DNA of 64,000 nucleotides. Origin: Orobanche coerulescens. Its lineage: Eukaryota; Streptophyta; Magnoliopsida; Lamiales; Orobanchaceae. The translations under genes and the position numbers were made by a program. Below are positions 11,044 to 22,203 of the stretch, piece after piece (within the stretch, counting starts at the first letter, position 1; each line of letters starts with the position of its first letter). Location of the stretch: NCBI GenBank assembly GCA_033398695.1, contig JAWKAU010000042.1, positions 496,001 to 560,000 of the forward strand. The letters are read 5' to 3'. The notes below the pieces were generated by a model. That model was not told where the DNA came from. It saw nothing but the letters and a program-made list of their open reading frames with translations, and searched no databases.

Positions 11044-11415
11044 GTGAAATCACACCCGATTGGCATGAAAGACGATTACGAGGCAATTTTCTTCGGTCTT
11101 GAAATTGCATCCGATGAGTTCAACCACGATGATAAAGGTTTTACCTCACAAAGTATCTATTATTTTTTTATAACTAATGATAGTTATTTTGTTGGCACTT
11201 CTGAGAAATATTACTATTGCCTCAAAGTGTTGAACCACACTCGAACGTCCGATAATTTTGATCTCTCTCCTTATCTTGATGACGACGGGATTGTGGAATT
11301 GAGGACAATTCCCTTTAAAGAGAGAGGAGATGATACGGGATTGACGAGCTCGAGTGAAGAAGACATTATTATTATTATTTTATTGTCATTTTCGGAATTG
11401 ATATTAGAGTGTTAG
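11044..11415 (+). CDS. Second copy of the family A ORF
   Basis: A 123-codon frame starting at the same ATG as 9329 and nearly identical over the first 110 residues. A small indel in the ATT-rich run after the LTR start changes the last residues and the stop. It belongs to the duplicated unit. Function unknown; see the entry at 9329. Confidence 0.45.
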   Translation: MKSHPIGMKDDYEAIFFGLEIASDEFNHDDKGFTSQSIYYFFITNDSYFVGTSEKYYYCLKVLNHTRTSDNFDLSPYLDDDGIVELRTIPFKERGDDTGLTSSSEEDIIIIILLSFSELILEC

Positions 11416-12379
11416 TATTTTCGGTATTAGAAGTATATTAGGAGTCTATTTTAATAAAATAATAGTCTATTAGGTTACCATATAGGTTAGGAGTATTTTT
11501 AGACATAATATAATAGGCTTTTGTATTGACTAGTCCGAGTGAAAAAGGCGAAAAGCGGACAAAATTACCAATTCCCGCGCGTATGACTACTTCGTAGCAG
11601 TTTTGGTATTTTAATCATAACTCTCTCATACGAAGCCCGATTTAGGTGATTCAAGTGGCCATGGAAAGATAAAAGAAATATCTATAAATCATGTGAAACG
11701 ATCCAAGGTCCAATTATGCTTCTATCAAGCCACACGAACCATTCAAATGTGCAGTGATTTTTATGGCCGAAAATTGATGAAGATTTGTGAAGATTTTGTC
11801 CAAGATTGATGAAGATTTTCCATGCCTTCATTTTCAAGTTAATGCCTACATTTTTCAAAATCTTACAAGAAAATCAAATGGAGAAGATTTTGGATCCCTC
11901 CACACTTCAATAATTCGAACCAAATCAAGGAGGATGGAAGCTTGGTGTTGATTTTTGTTGTCTTGTTAGAATTGTTTAATCTTTGTTTGATTTTAGTTGA
12001 TTTTTGTGTGATCTTGTAATGGCTATATATAGGCCTCATCCTCAACCTTTTGTAAGCATCTTGAAGTGAAGAAAAACGAAATACCTTATGTATTACTTCT
12101 TGTTGAATGATTTTCAGCAAAACCTTGATTATAATTCGACGCGTTTTCGAGTTGCAATTTAATCGATTCTCAATAGGTCTTGAGGAGAGATTGCTTTATC
12201 AAACTATAGGTCTAGTTTGATAAATCACTTTCATATTGTTCTTGTTTACGTAAGCCGAATTTCCCTACTTTCGGTCAATTCTTACGAGTGTTACACATAT
12301 TGAGTGTTGTGAGGTAACAAAATATTTCCGCTGCATTTCCTTGCGAGTTTACGTACAATTTCATACGTAATTCGTATCA
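11331..12379 (+). repeat. LTR A-4
   Basis: 1049 bp, TGATACGGG to CGTATCA, with TATA at 12024-12031 and hairpin at 12196-12223. It is followed by the same LINE sequence as LTR A-3. Confidence 0.9.
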
Positions 12380-12617
12380 GTCACCTTCCAGGGGATTGGT
12401 CTTGTTCGTGACATTATCTCTCAGCGTTGGCTGCCTCATTCCTTATCTGCGGTCGCTGTTAGGCGTATTTGGAAGGTTGCTTGGTAGTTCCTTTGTAACT
12501 CTTTTATTATTTTTCTGTTTCGTGTTGCTGGTGCACCTTATGTAATGATTGCTGGGGACTGGCCTGCCTTGTGAGCCAATCTTATTTATTTAATGCAATT
12601 GACTTTTCCCAAAAAAA
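12380..12617 (+). mobile_element. LINE L1, 3' end with poly(A)
   Basis: 3' end of an L1-type LINE, ending in TTTAATGCAATTGACTTTTCC plus seven A. Its upstream part was the target of the family A element and lies outside the window. A second LINE begins directly after the A run. Confidence 0.8.
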
Positions 12618-12713
12618 TCTTTCAGTCAGGTTAGGCCTTTTATTTCGGTTTCTCTTTCGCCTGATGTGGCGGTGCACATGGTTAGACCTGTTACTGCTGA
12701 TGAGTTCGGTCTG

Positions 12714-13672
12714 TGATACGAAACCGACTACTCCAAGTGAAGAAGGCGAAGTAAGGATTGACGTAAAACACCTCGACCATACTACAACGTACTTAGTCGA
12801 GAAAACGGATACGAGACCCAGAGTTACCTTAATAACCGGACTTGGAGTAACTTAAACAAAAGGCAACTTGCATCTTGGGGGAAGGGGTCCTAGTGGTAAA
12901 GGCAAAACAATAAAAGAATTTCAGCATTTTCTTTATTATAAAAGTAGCAGGATTCTCGGCAGCATGCTTTGTGAAAGACGGCTATCACCTTGAAGACAAA
13001 ACCCAGCTTTTATTCTTGTTTGCAAGTGACGTGGGGAACCTTGTATTTTCTTTTCCTTATTTTAAGACCAGCTTGTAATAGTTTAGATTATCTTGTCAGG
13101 CTACTTTTGCCTATAAATATTGGCGATGGAGTTGTAATGAAGGAGATTATTATTGAATGATAAAACAACATACCTTGTGTATTGTTTAAGTGTTGGACGA
13201 GTTTCCTTCAAAACTTTGATTATTATTCGACGCGTTTTCGAATCTTAATCTGATCAATTCTCAATAGGTCTTGAGAAGAGAATCACTTTATCGAATTATA
13301 GGTCTAGTTCAATAAAACAACTATTTCCTGTCCTATTTCAATATTCTTCTTGTTTTCGATACAGAGTTGTACTTGTTCGGGATTTCGCATCAAGTGCTAT
13401 TCGATCGTTCGAACTTGTTTCCTGTTTTCAATTAACATCCGACCGAAACTTGCTGTTTCGAGTGCCGCTGTTTGGAGTTGCCTGTTTCGAGTCATTTCCA
13501 TTCGGCCAGATCCTGTCTTGTTGCTGTATCAATCTGCCGCCATCATTTCCTATCGCGTGCGCATACCGCTAGCTTGATGTTATTCTTTATGAGCTGTTAT
13601 CGATTCACAGCGGTTTCTTGCGGTTACGCTCGTCAAGCGACACCCCTTTGTATCAATACAGAATCCGTATCA
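12714..13672 (+). repeat. 5' LTR of Gyp-2
   Basis: 959 bp, TGATACG to CGTATCA. TATAAATA box at 13112-13119. The leader hairpin (13287-13316) has one mismatched pair and the loop TAGGTC. A pyrimidine-rich U5 follows. Confidence 0.88.
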
Positions 13673-13691
13673 TAAGTGGTATCGGAGAGCC
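13673..13691 (+). other. Primer-binding site of Gyp-2
   Basis: TAAG then TGGTATCGGAGAGCC directly after the 5' LTR. Compared with the other copies it has an extra GA. Confidence 0.75.
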
Positions 13692-13712
13692 AGGTTCTTG
13701 ATCTTTGGCATT

Positions 13713-16700
13713 ATGGATCTCAACGACGCTGATTTCTTGGCAAAACTTCGCGACGCATTGCCTGACATACCAGAACAATGCGACCAGCGTTGGCAACCTA
13801 GGCGTGGTGACTATGAGCGACCCTCATGCCATGTTGAAGAGTTCAAGGTTAATGAGCTTCCGGAGTTCATTGGCGGGACAGACCCTGAAGTTTACCTGGA
13901 ATGGGAACGTAAAATTGATCGTATGTTCGAGTTCAAAGACCTCGACGATGAGAAACGGTGCAAGTATGCAATTCTCAAGTTGGGGAAAGGCGCTTCGCTT
14001 TGGTACGAAGGAGTGAAAATGCGAAAAACCCGTGCGGGGAAAGAAAAGATCCGTTCGTGGGATTCGTTAAAAAGAAAACTTCGTAAGAGATATGTACCAA
14101 CGTCGCATCAGTTGTCCTTGTACAGGAAGATTGCAGACCTCATCCAAGGAAAATTGAGTGTCGGAGAATACATTGAGAAATTTGAGAATCTGACCTTAAT
14201 GGGAGAAATAGAGGAGAACGAGGAGCAGAAGATGTCGCGATTCTTGCGTGGCTTGAACCGAAGCATAGCTAACTTAGTGGAATTATATCCATACGAGGAC
14301 TTCGATAAATTATGTGGGTTATGTGTGAAGTTGAAGCTCAAAACAGGATGAAGTTGTATAAACCCGAGTTTCCAGCCAAATTTGGAAACCCAAGTGTCGG
14401 TTCTAGTTCAACTACTAAGGCAACTGTACCGACTCCGGCCCTTGTTGCGATTCCTAAGGCCCCCTACGTACCGAAGGAGACGAGTTTGGCCAAAGTGATA
14501 TGTTTCAAATGTTAAGTGTTCAGACATTATCAATATGCTTGTCCGAACAAATGAGTGGTAACACTAAGAGAAGCTGTCACGATCCGAGACGAGTTGTTAG
14601 TCGAGGACGAAAAGGAGAGACGGGGTGATTTATTTGATTTCAGCATGAAGGACGAAGAAGGAGAAGAATGTGAGACTTATGATGCTCCAAACTATGACAC
14701 GGCCTTAGTTCTGCGTACTCGACAAGCCAAAGCTGTTTCGAATGATTCGGAACAGCGGAATCAAATATTTCACACAAAGTGTCAAATCAAAAATAAATGG
14801 TGTAGTTTGATCGTTGATGGAGGGAGTTGCACCAATGTAGCTTCCAGCGAGATGGTGACTAAACTCGGGCTGACCACTGCGGCTCACCCGAAACCTTACA
14901 CTTTGCATTGGCTCGATGATGGGAGCAAAATAAGGGTGACTAAACAAGTGAGGATTGGGCTAACCAAGGGTTCATATGAAGACAACGTATTATGTGATGT
15001 ACTCCCGATGGATGCATGCCATGTACTGTTGGGAAGGCCATGGATGTTTGATAGGGACGTTTTACACCGAGGAAGAAGCAATGAGTACGAGTTATGAGAT
15101 AAGGGCAAAAAGATTGTGCTTAAACCAATGTCACCTCAAGCTATTCACTCTATGAGTTCTAGTTGGAGTGAAAAACCAAAACTGGCCATGTTTGCTAGCG
15201 AACGGGATGTGAAACATGCTATTAATGATGACGAGTGCGTGTACTTGTTGATTTTGAAGGAGACACGGAATGATAACATGGTTGTGCGGAACGACAAAAG
15301 GATGGATGCCTTATTGCACGAATTTGCGGATGTTTTTCTCGAAGAATTACCGTCGGGTTTGCCACCTATTCGTGGGATTGAACACCAGATCGACCTCATA
15401 CCAGGTGCGTCGCTCCCTAACAAAGTTGCCTATAGATGTAATCCCGAGGAGACGAAGGAATTACAAAACCAAATCGAAGAACTAATGAACCGCGGGTATG
15501 TTCAAGAAAGCCTAAGTCCTTGTGCGGTTCCGGTATTGCTGGTTCCTAAGAAAGATGGATCTTGGCGAATGTGTATTGACAGTCGAGCCATGAATAATAT
15601 AACCATCAAGTATCGATTTCCGATCCCGAGGCTTGATGACATGTTGGATGAATTACACGGATCCGTGATCTTTTCAAAAGTTGACCTACGAAGTGGTTAT
15701 CACCAAATCCGGATGCGAGAAGGAGATGAGTGGAAGATGGCCTTCAAAGCTAAACACTAGCTGTATGAATGGACTGTTATGACGTTCGGCCTTACAAATG
15801 CGCCAAGTACCTTCATGCGCTTGATGAATGAGGTGCTTAAGCTATTTTTGGGGAAATTTGTGGTTGTATATCTAGACGATATTTTAATTTATAGCCGATC
15901 GTTGCAAGAACATTTCGGACACTTGAGACAAGTCTTCAAAACCCTTAGGGACCAAAGGCTGTATGGAAAAAAGGAGAGGTGCTCATTTTTGGTCGAAAGT
16001 ATAGTCTTTCTTGGCTATGTTGTTTCAAAGGACGGAGTGTCGGTCGAGCAAGCAAAGATCGAAGGAATTAAGTCCTGGCCAGTGCCCACTACAGTGATGG
16101 AAGTTAGATCGTTCCACGGACTGGCTTCATTTTACCGAAGATTCATTCGAGATTTTAACACCATTGCGAGCCCAATAACCGAATGTTTGAAGAAAGGTAC
16201 GTTTAATTGGAGCCGGACTGCCCAGGAGTCGTTCTCAAATTTGAAGGCAAGGTTGTGCGAAGCACCGATCTTAGCATTACCCGATTTTTCGCAACCGTTC
16301 GAGGTAGAATGTGATGCTAGCGGAGTTGGTATTGGAGCGGTTCTCATTCAAGGAAAGCGGCCTATTGCTTATTTTTTAGAAAAGTTAAACGGTGCTCGTC
16401 TCAATTATTATACGTACGACAAGGAGTTTTATGCTATTGTGAGGGCTCTAGATCATTGGAGTCACTATCTTCGGCCGAAGCATTTCATCATACATTCGGA
16501 CCATGAATCATTGAAGTATATTAACGGACAACACAAGTTAAGTCCCAGGCATGCGAAGTGGGTGGAATTCTTACAATCATTTCACTTCTCATCAAAGTAT
16601 AAGGATGGCAAGAGCAATATTGTAGCAGATGCATTGTCTAGGTGTTATGCCTTACTCTCTACTCTTGATGTTTGTTTACTTGGATTGGAGACAGTGAAGG

Positions 16701-18073
16701 AATATCACGGCGGTGATGCGGATTTTGGCGAGACCTCCGCCCTTTGCAAAACTGGATAGATGGGAGAATTTTCGATACAAGAAGGCTTCCTTTTTAAGGG
16801 AATTCATCTTTGCCTACCCAAGCACATGATTCGAGAATTGCTAGTTTGGGAGGCTCACGGGGGAGGTTTGGCTGGCTACTTTGGTTCGACTAAGACATTA
16901 GATGTGCTGAAGGAACATTTTTATTGGCCAAAGATGCAGGGGGATGTTAGTAACATAAATAGTAAGTGTGTGACATGCCATGTTGCGAAGAGTTCGTTCA
17001 AACCAGGAGTATACACACCTTTACCGATTACGGAGAGCCTATGGGAAGATGTCTCGATGGATTTTATTGTGGCTTTACCTCGTACTCAACGAGGGAGGGA
17101 TGCGATTATGGTAGTCGTAGATCATTTTTCGAAGATGGCTCATTTTGTAGCGTGCCACAAGACAAACGATGCAAGCAATGTGGCCGACTTATATTTTCGA
17201 GAGGTGGTATGTTTACATGGGATTCTGAAGACTATTATTTCCGATCGAGACTCAAAATTTCTCAACTACTTTTGGAACACCCTATGGAGGAAGGTGGGAA
17301 CAAAACTCTTGTTTAGCACTTCACACTACCCTCAAAACGACGGGCAAACTGAAGTGACTAATCGAACCCTGGGAACACTTTTGCGAGGCCTGGTAGGCAA
17401 GACACAAAAGGACTGGGATCTAAAACTGGCACATGCGGAGTTTGCTTATAACTGTTCTCCTACTCATACCACGGCGCGTTCTCCATTCGAAGTAATTTAC
17501 GGCCTGAATCCTTACATACCGTTAGACTTAATTCCATTACCGAATGACGAATTGGTGCATAAGGACGTGGAGTCAAAACTAAAATCGATGATGAAATTAC
17601 ACGAACAGGTGCGTAATCGAATCGAGGAGATAAATGAGATGTACAAAAGAAAATCGAACAAACAAAGGAAACCAAGAGTATTCGAGGTCGGGGATTTAGT
17701 TTGGGTGCATTTGAGGAAAGAACGATTCCCGAGTAAGCGTAAGAATACGTTAATGCCACGAGCTGAGGGGCCATTTAAAATAGTTGCGAAGGAGAACGAC
17801 AATGCTTACAAGTTAGAACTTCCGGGTGATTATGGAGTGCATGCTACTTTCAACATAGGTGATCTATCTCCTTATCTCGGCAACAATGGGATTACGGAAT
17901 TGAGGACAATTCCTTTTAAAGAAGGAGGGAATGATACAAAACCGACTACTCCAAGTGAAGAAGACGAAGTAAGGATTGACGTAAAACACCTCGACCATAC
18001 TCCAACGTACTTAGATGAGAAAACGGATACGAGACCCGGAGTTACCTTAATAACCGAACTTGGAGTAACTTAA
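13713..18073 (+). pseudogene. gag-pol: Gyp-2 gag-pol polyprotein with several stops
   Basis: The start is taken at the ATG at 13713 (MDLNDADFLAKLRDAL). The frame shifts near 14340. The knuckle is destroyed by TAA in CFKC (about 14513) and TGA after it. Further stops are TGA near 15095, TAG near 15758 and TAG near 16757. Protease IVDGGSCTNVAS (about 14810), RT with YLDD (about 15870), RNase H DASG, and an integrase with SMDF, SDRDSKF and TEVTNR are recognisable. Several stops correspond to CGA-to-TGA or CAA-to-TAA changes when compared with Gyp-1 and Gyp-4. The tail crosses the polypurine tract (AAAGAAGGAGGGAA) and ends 142 bp inside the 3' LTR. It is dead. Confidence 0.88.
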
Positions 18074-18080
18074 ACAAAAG

Positions 18081-18693
18081 TCCCGGGAAGATTCCTAGGC
18101 ACTCCTTCATATTATGGTTGGCTATTCAGGAGCGTCTGTCGACTATGGATAAGCCTTGGCTGCAGCATGAAGATGGTATTTGTGTCCTTTGTAGGATGGC
18201 GTTAGAGTCTCATTCTCACTTATTCTTCATATGCCCTTACTCTAGTAGGTGTATCTCTATTGCTAGGAGGGACGTGAAATTTTGTTGGCCTCACTCAGAG
18301 TGGACTACGGGTATTCTTTGGGTGGCTAGGAGGTGGAGAGGAAAGCATGTGGTTAACGTGGCTTACCGTATCTTTTTTAGCAGCATTGGTCTACTTACTC
18401 TGGCAGGAGCAGAATGAGCGGAGATTCGGTCAGAGGCGTCGTGATCCTCACACAGTTACCTTCCAGGGGATTGGTCTTGTACGTGACATTATCTCTCAGC
18501 GTTGGCCGCCTCATTCATTATCAGTGGTCGCTGTTAAGCGTATTTGGAGGGTTGCTTGGCAGTTCCATTGTAACTCTTTTATTATTCTTCTGTTTCGTGC
18601 TGTTGGTGTACCTTCTGTATTAGTTGCTGGGTACTGGCCTGCCTTGTTGGCCAATTTTTTCTTATTTAATGCAATTGACTTTTCCCCAAGAAA
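18081..18693 (+). mobile_element. LINE L3, short 5'-truncated insertion
   Basis: A 613-bp LINE 3' end flanked by a 14-bp TSD AACTTAAACAAAAG (18067-18080 and 18694-18707). It encodes the zinc-binding C-terminus of ORF2 (HEDGICVLCRMALESHSHLF) and ends in the family 3' end with an A-rich tail. The long TSD and 5' truncation are the hallmarks of target-primed reverse transcription. Confidence 0.88.
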
Positions 18694-18851
18694 AACTTAA
18701 ACAAAAGGCAACTTGCATCTTGGGGGAAGGGGTCCAAGTGGTAAAGGCAAAACAATAAAAGAATTTCAGCATTTTCTTTATTATAAAAGCAGCAGGATTC
18801 TCGGCAGCATGCTTTGTGAAAGACGGCTATCACCTTGAAGACAAAACCCAG

Positions 18852-21569
18852 TTTTTTGTTTGGGAATAGTCAATTGCATTAAATAAATAAGAGTGGCCAA
18901 CAAGGCTGGCCAGTACCCAGCAACCATTACAGAAGGTGCACCAACAGCACGTAAAAGAAAAAATAAAAGAGAGTTACACTGAAACTACCAAGCAACCCTT
19001 CAAATACGTCTAACAGCGACCGCAGATAAGGAATTAGGCGGCCAACGCTGAGAGATAATGTCCCCAACAAGACCAGTCCCCTGAAAAGTGACTGTGTGTG
19101 GATCTCGACGCCTCTGACCGAATCTCCTCTCATTACGCTCCTGCCAGAGTAAGTAGACCAACGCCGCTAAAAAAATACGGTATGCCACGTTAACCACATG
19201 CCTACCTCTCCACCTCCTAGCCGCCCACAGAATACCCGTACTCCACTCAGAGTGAGGCCAACTAAATTTTACCTCCCTTCGAGCAATAGAGATACACCTA
19301 ATAGAGTAAGGGAACATGAAGAATAAGTGAGAATGAGACTCTACCGCCATCCCACAAAGGACGCAAATACCATCCTCATGCTGCAGCCAAATCTTATCCA
19401 TCGTTGATAGACGCTCCTGGATAGCCAACCATAAGATGAAGGAGTGCCTAGGAATCTTCCCGGGGCCAAGAAGGAGAGGGCCCCACGGAACAGAAGGAGA
19501 ATACGCTCTAAGGAACCGAAGAGCCGATGAGGAAGAAAATGAACCTGAGTTATGCGGTCTCCGTGAGATACGATCCTGGCCTCCAATGATAGGAGGGAGG
19601 GCATAAACAACCTGCTGAAACTCGTAACAATCTATCACCGGACAAACCCAATGACCATCAGAAATAACAAAGCCAAGACGGGCATGCACATCAATGCCAG
19701 TCCAAAGAGGCGCTCTAGGCAGAGAATGCCTAATCAAACCCATAGGGTGCCAAAAATCTGACCATAAATGGAAGGAAGAGCCATCCCCAACAGAATACTG
19801 AAACGCCCCCATGACAAGCGGACGCAACTTCAGCAGCTGTTTCCAATACCAGGAAGATGCAGCAGAGATAGGAATATCCCAAAAAGAACACTGCTGAACT
19901 CTATGCAAACGAACCCAGCTAACCCAAACAGAACGAGGAGACCCAGCCAGGAGAGCCCAAATATGGCGGGTCATAAGGGCCTGGTTCTGAACCCTCAACA
20001 GAGTAATACCAAGGCCACCACACACAACAGGCAAGCAAACCTTAGACCAAGCCACTTTAGCATGCCCAGAGTCACCCGAACCTTTCCAAAGAAAACGCCT
20101 TAAACGCTTTTCAATGAGGGCAATCACACCCTTAAACAGGATAAAAATACAGGCCCAATAAATGTGAAGAGCAGATAACACAGACTGAATAAGCTGGCAA
20201 CGACCGGCCATGGACAGAGATCTACAAGCCCAGTCACTCAGCCGACTATCAATCCTATCAAGCAAAGGAGAGCACTGAGCCACCGTGAGCTTCAATGAAG
20301 ATAAAGGGACCCCCAAGTACCGCACAGGGAGCTGGCCCATCTGAAACCCTAATAACTGCTCAACCTTACCCCCCTGCTCCAAAGCACTCGCCGAGAGAAA
20401 AAAACTACTCTTCCCAGGGTTAGCACGCAACCCCGAAAGAGAATCAAAGATATCAATACTCCTCTTAAGAACACCAATAGAGACCTCGTCTGGTTTACAG
20501 AAAAGAAGGAGATCATCCGCAAAGGCGAGCATGAAAGTACGGGTGGCCTCACACTTCCAATGGTACCAGAACCCCGTGGTAAGAGAAATCTCATGAGTAA
20601 TAATACCATGAAGCACCTCCATAACAATAACAAAGAGATAAGGAGAGATGGGGTCGCCCTGCCGTAGCCCCCTACGACCTCTAAAGATCCCCTCAGCATC
20701 ACCATTCAAGGAAACCGAAAAGGCAGTAGTGGTGATGCACTCCCTGATCCAGGCGATGAACGACTGATGAAAACCCATACACTGCAGAGAAATCAGCATA
20801 AAATCCCACTCAACAGTGTCATAAGCTTTCATGAGGTCAACTTTAAACACACACCGTCTAGGCATCCCCCTCTGCCCATAACCATTAAGAAGTTCCTGAG
20901 CAAGAAGAATATTATCACTAATCCTTCTCCCAGGAATAAAAGTAGTCTGAGCCGGGTCAATCAAGGCATCCAAGCTATCACGCATGCGGTGAACAATAAT
21001 TTTCGAAATAGCCTTATATAATAAGTTGCAGCAAGAGATAGGTCTAAAATCTGACATACTCCTAGGTAAGGCTACTTTCGGAACAAGAGAAATGATCGTA
21101 GAATTGATCTGCCTGACAAACTGTCCCGTTGCAAAGAAATGCATAATAGCAAACGAAATCTTACCCCCACAATCGGCCAAGCCCGCCGGTAAAAGGCAGC
21201 ATTAAAACCATCAGGGCCCGGCGCCTTGTCCTTATCAAACTCGAAGAACACAGACCGAACCTCATCAGCAGTAATAGGTCTAACCATATGCAGCGCAACA
21301 TCAGGCGAAAGAGAAGCCGAGATAAAAGGCCTAACCTGACTGAATGATAAAGGCATAATCCGATTAGAGTAACCCAACAATCTCTCATAGAACCCAACAA
21401 CTTCATTCTTAATAAGAGCAGGGTTAGTCAACTCAATACCATCCTCCGTATTAAGCATATAGATACGAGATCTGACTCGCCTAGAAGCAATCCGCCGGAA
21501 GAAGAATGAAGTACACTGGTCCCCATCCTTAAGCCAATCCAACTTGGCCCGCTGCCTGAGCGAAGACTG
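18852..21569 (-). mobile_element. LINE L4, 5'-truncated, reverse strand
   Basis: Starts on the plus strand with a T run (its poly(A)) and runs 2.7 kb into the RT region. No TSD is seen. Instead about 35 bp of the target LTR are missing next to it (compare 12996-13040), so it probably integrated with a target-site deletion. Few lesions are seen. Confidence 0.85.
19000..21542 (-). pseudogene. LINE L4 ORF2 remnant: reverse transcriptase and zinc-binding C-terminus
   Basis: Two adjoining frames, 21542-21072 and 21180-19000, are split by loss of one G in a G run near 21165 (five G here, six in L5). Visible: a WLKDGDQCTSFFF start, KAPGPDGFNAAFY, the RT palm with DFRPISCCN, GRRISDNILLAQEL, FKVDLMKAYDTVEWDF, LRQGDPISPYLF and AFADDLLLF (about 20520), then the reverse-transcriptase zinc-binding domain CVLCGMAVESHSHLF (about 19340). 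The endonuclease domain is absent because of 5' truncation. An upstream stop is absent from the 726-codon part, so this copy is fairly young. Confidence 0.85.
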
Positions 21570-22203
21570 TATTTTCTTTTCCTTATTTTAAGACCAGCTT
21601 GTAATAGTTTAGATTATCTTGTCAGGCTACTTTTGCCTATAAATAGTGGCGATGGAGTTGTAATGAAGGAGATTATTATTGAATGATAAAACAACATACC
21701 TTGTGTATTGTTTAAGTGTTGGACGAGTTTCCTTCAAAACTTTGATTATTATTCGATGCATTTTCGAATCTTAATCTGATCAATTCTCAATAGGTCTTGA
21801 GAAGAGAATCACTTTATCGAATTATAGGTCTATTTAGATAAAACAACTGTTTCATATCCTGTTTCGATATTCTTCTTGTTTTCGATACAGAGTTGAACTT
21901 GTTCGGGATTTCGCATCAAGTGCTGTTCGATCGTTCGAACTTGTTTCCTGTTTTCAATTAACACCCGACCGAAACTTGCTGTTTCGAGTGCTGCTGTTTG
22001 GAGGTTGCCTGTTTCGAGTCATTTCCATTCGGCCAGATCCTGTCTTGTTGCTGTATCGATTTGCCGCCATCATTTCCTATCGCGTGCGCATACCGCTAGC
22101 CGCAGCATATCAGTAGCGAATCATTGTTATCGATTCTTGATAGTTTCTTGTCGCTTCGCTTCGCCAAAACATCTTGTCAGTATCGATACGTAATCCGTAT
22201 CGA

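Larger units (their letters stand above)
1..12379 (+). mobile_element. Family A non-autonomous LTR retrotransposon, tandem LTR array
   Basis: Four copies of one roughly 1050-bp LTR lie in the same orientation, separated by one deleted and two short (about 500 bp) internal regions. The LTR starts TGATACGGGATTGAC and ends CATACGTAATTCGTATCA, followed by TAAG and a primer-binding site TGGTATCGGAGCCC. The internal region has no gag, protease, RT or integrase, so the element cannot move by itself. Order: LTR A-1, deleted internal, LTR A-2 (split by Gyp-1), internal, LTR A-3, LINE flank, internal, LTR A-4, LINE. The flank after A-3 and A-4 is the same LINE 3' sequence, so the host was a LINE. The 5' start lies outside the window. 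Confidence 0.85.
9119..12548 (+). repeat. Tandem duplication of internal region + LTR + LINE flank
   Basis: Two direct units, 9119-10835 (1717 bp) and 10836-12548 (1713 bp), are nearly identical. Each holds the family A internal region, one LTR and about 170 bp of flanking LINE. The second unit begins inside the primer-binding site (TCGGAGCCC) directly after the LINE sequence GTAATGA. So a segment crossing the element border was duplicated, which transposition alone cannot do. The junction shows at most 1-2 bases of homology. Confidence 0.85.
12714..22203 (+). mobile_element. Gyp-2, Ty3/gypsy retrotransposon with two LINE insertions
   Basis: Forward-strand relative of Gyp-1 (same LTR start pattern, same Gag start). 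5' LTR 12714-13672, gag-pol 13713-18073, 3' LTR 17932-22203 interrupted by L3 and L4. It interrupts LINE L2: the LINE text before and after is continuous with the intact LINE at 29320-29350. The right tip reads CGTATCG rather than CGTATCA and the TSD is no longer a clean repeat (GTCTG against a degraded right copy), so the element is older than the others. Confidence 0.88.
17932..22203 (+). repeat. 3' LTR of Gyp-2, split by two LINE insertions
   Basis: LTR sequence at 17932-18080, 18708-18851 and 21570-22203. It matches the 5' LTR apart from the two LINE insertions and about 35 bp missing beside L4. A TATAAATA box is at 21638-21645. Confidence 0.85.
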
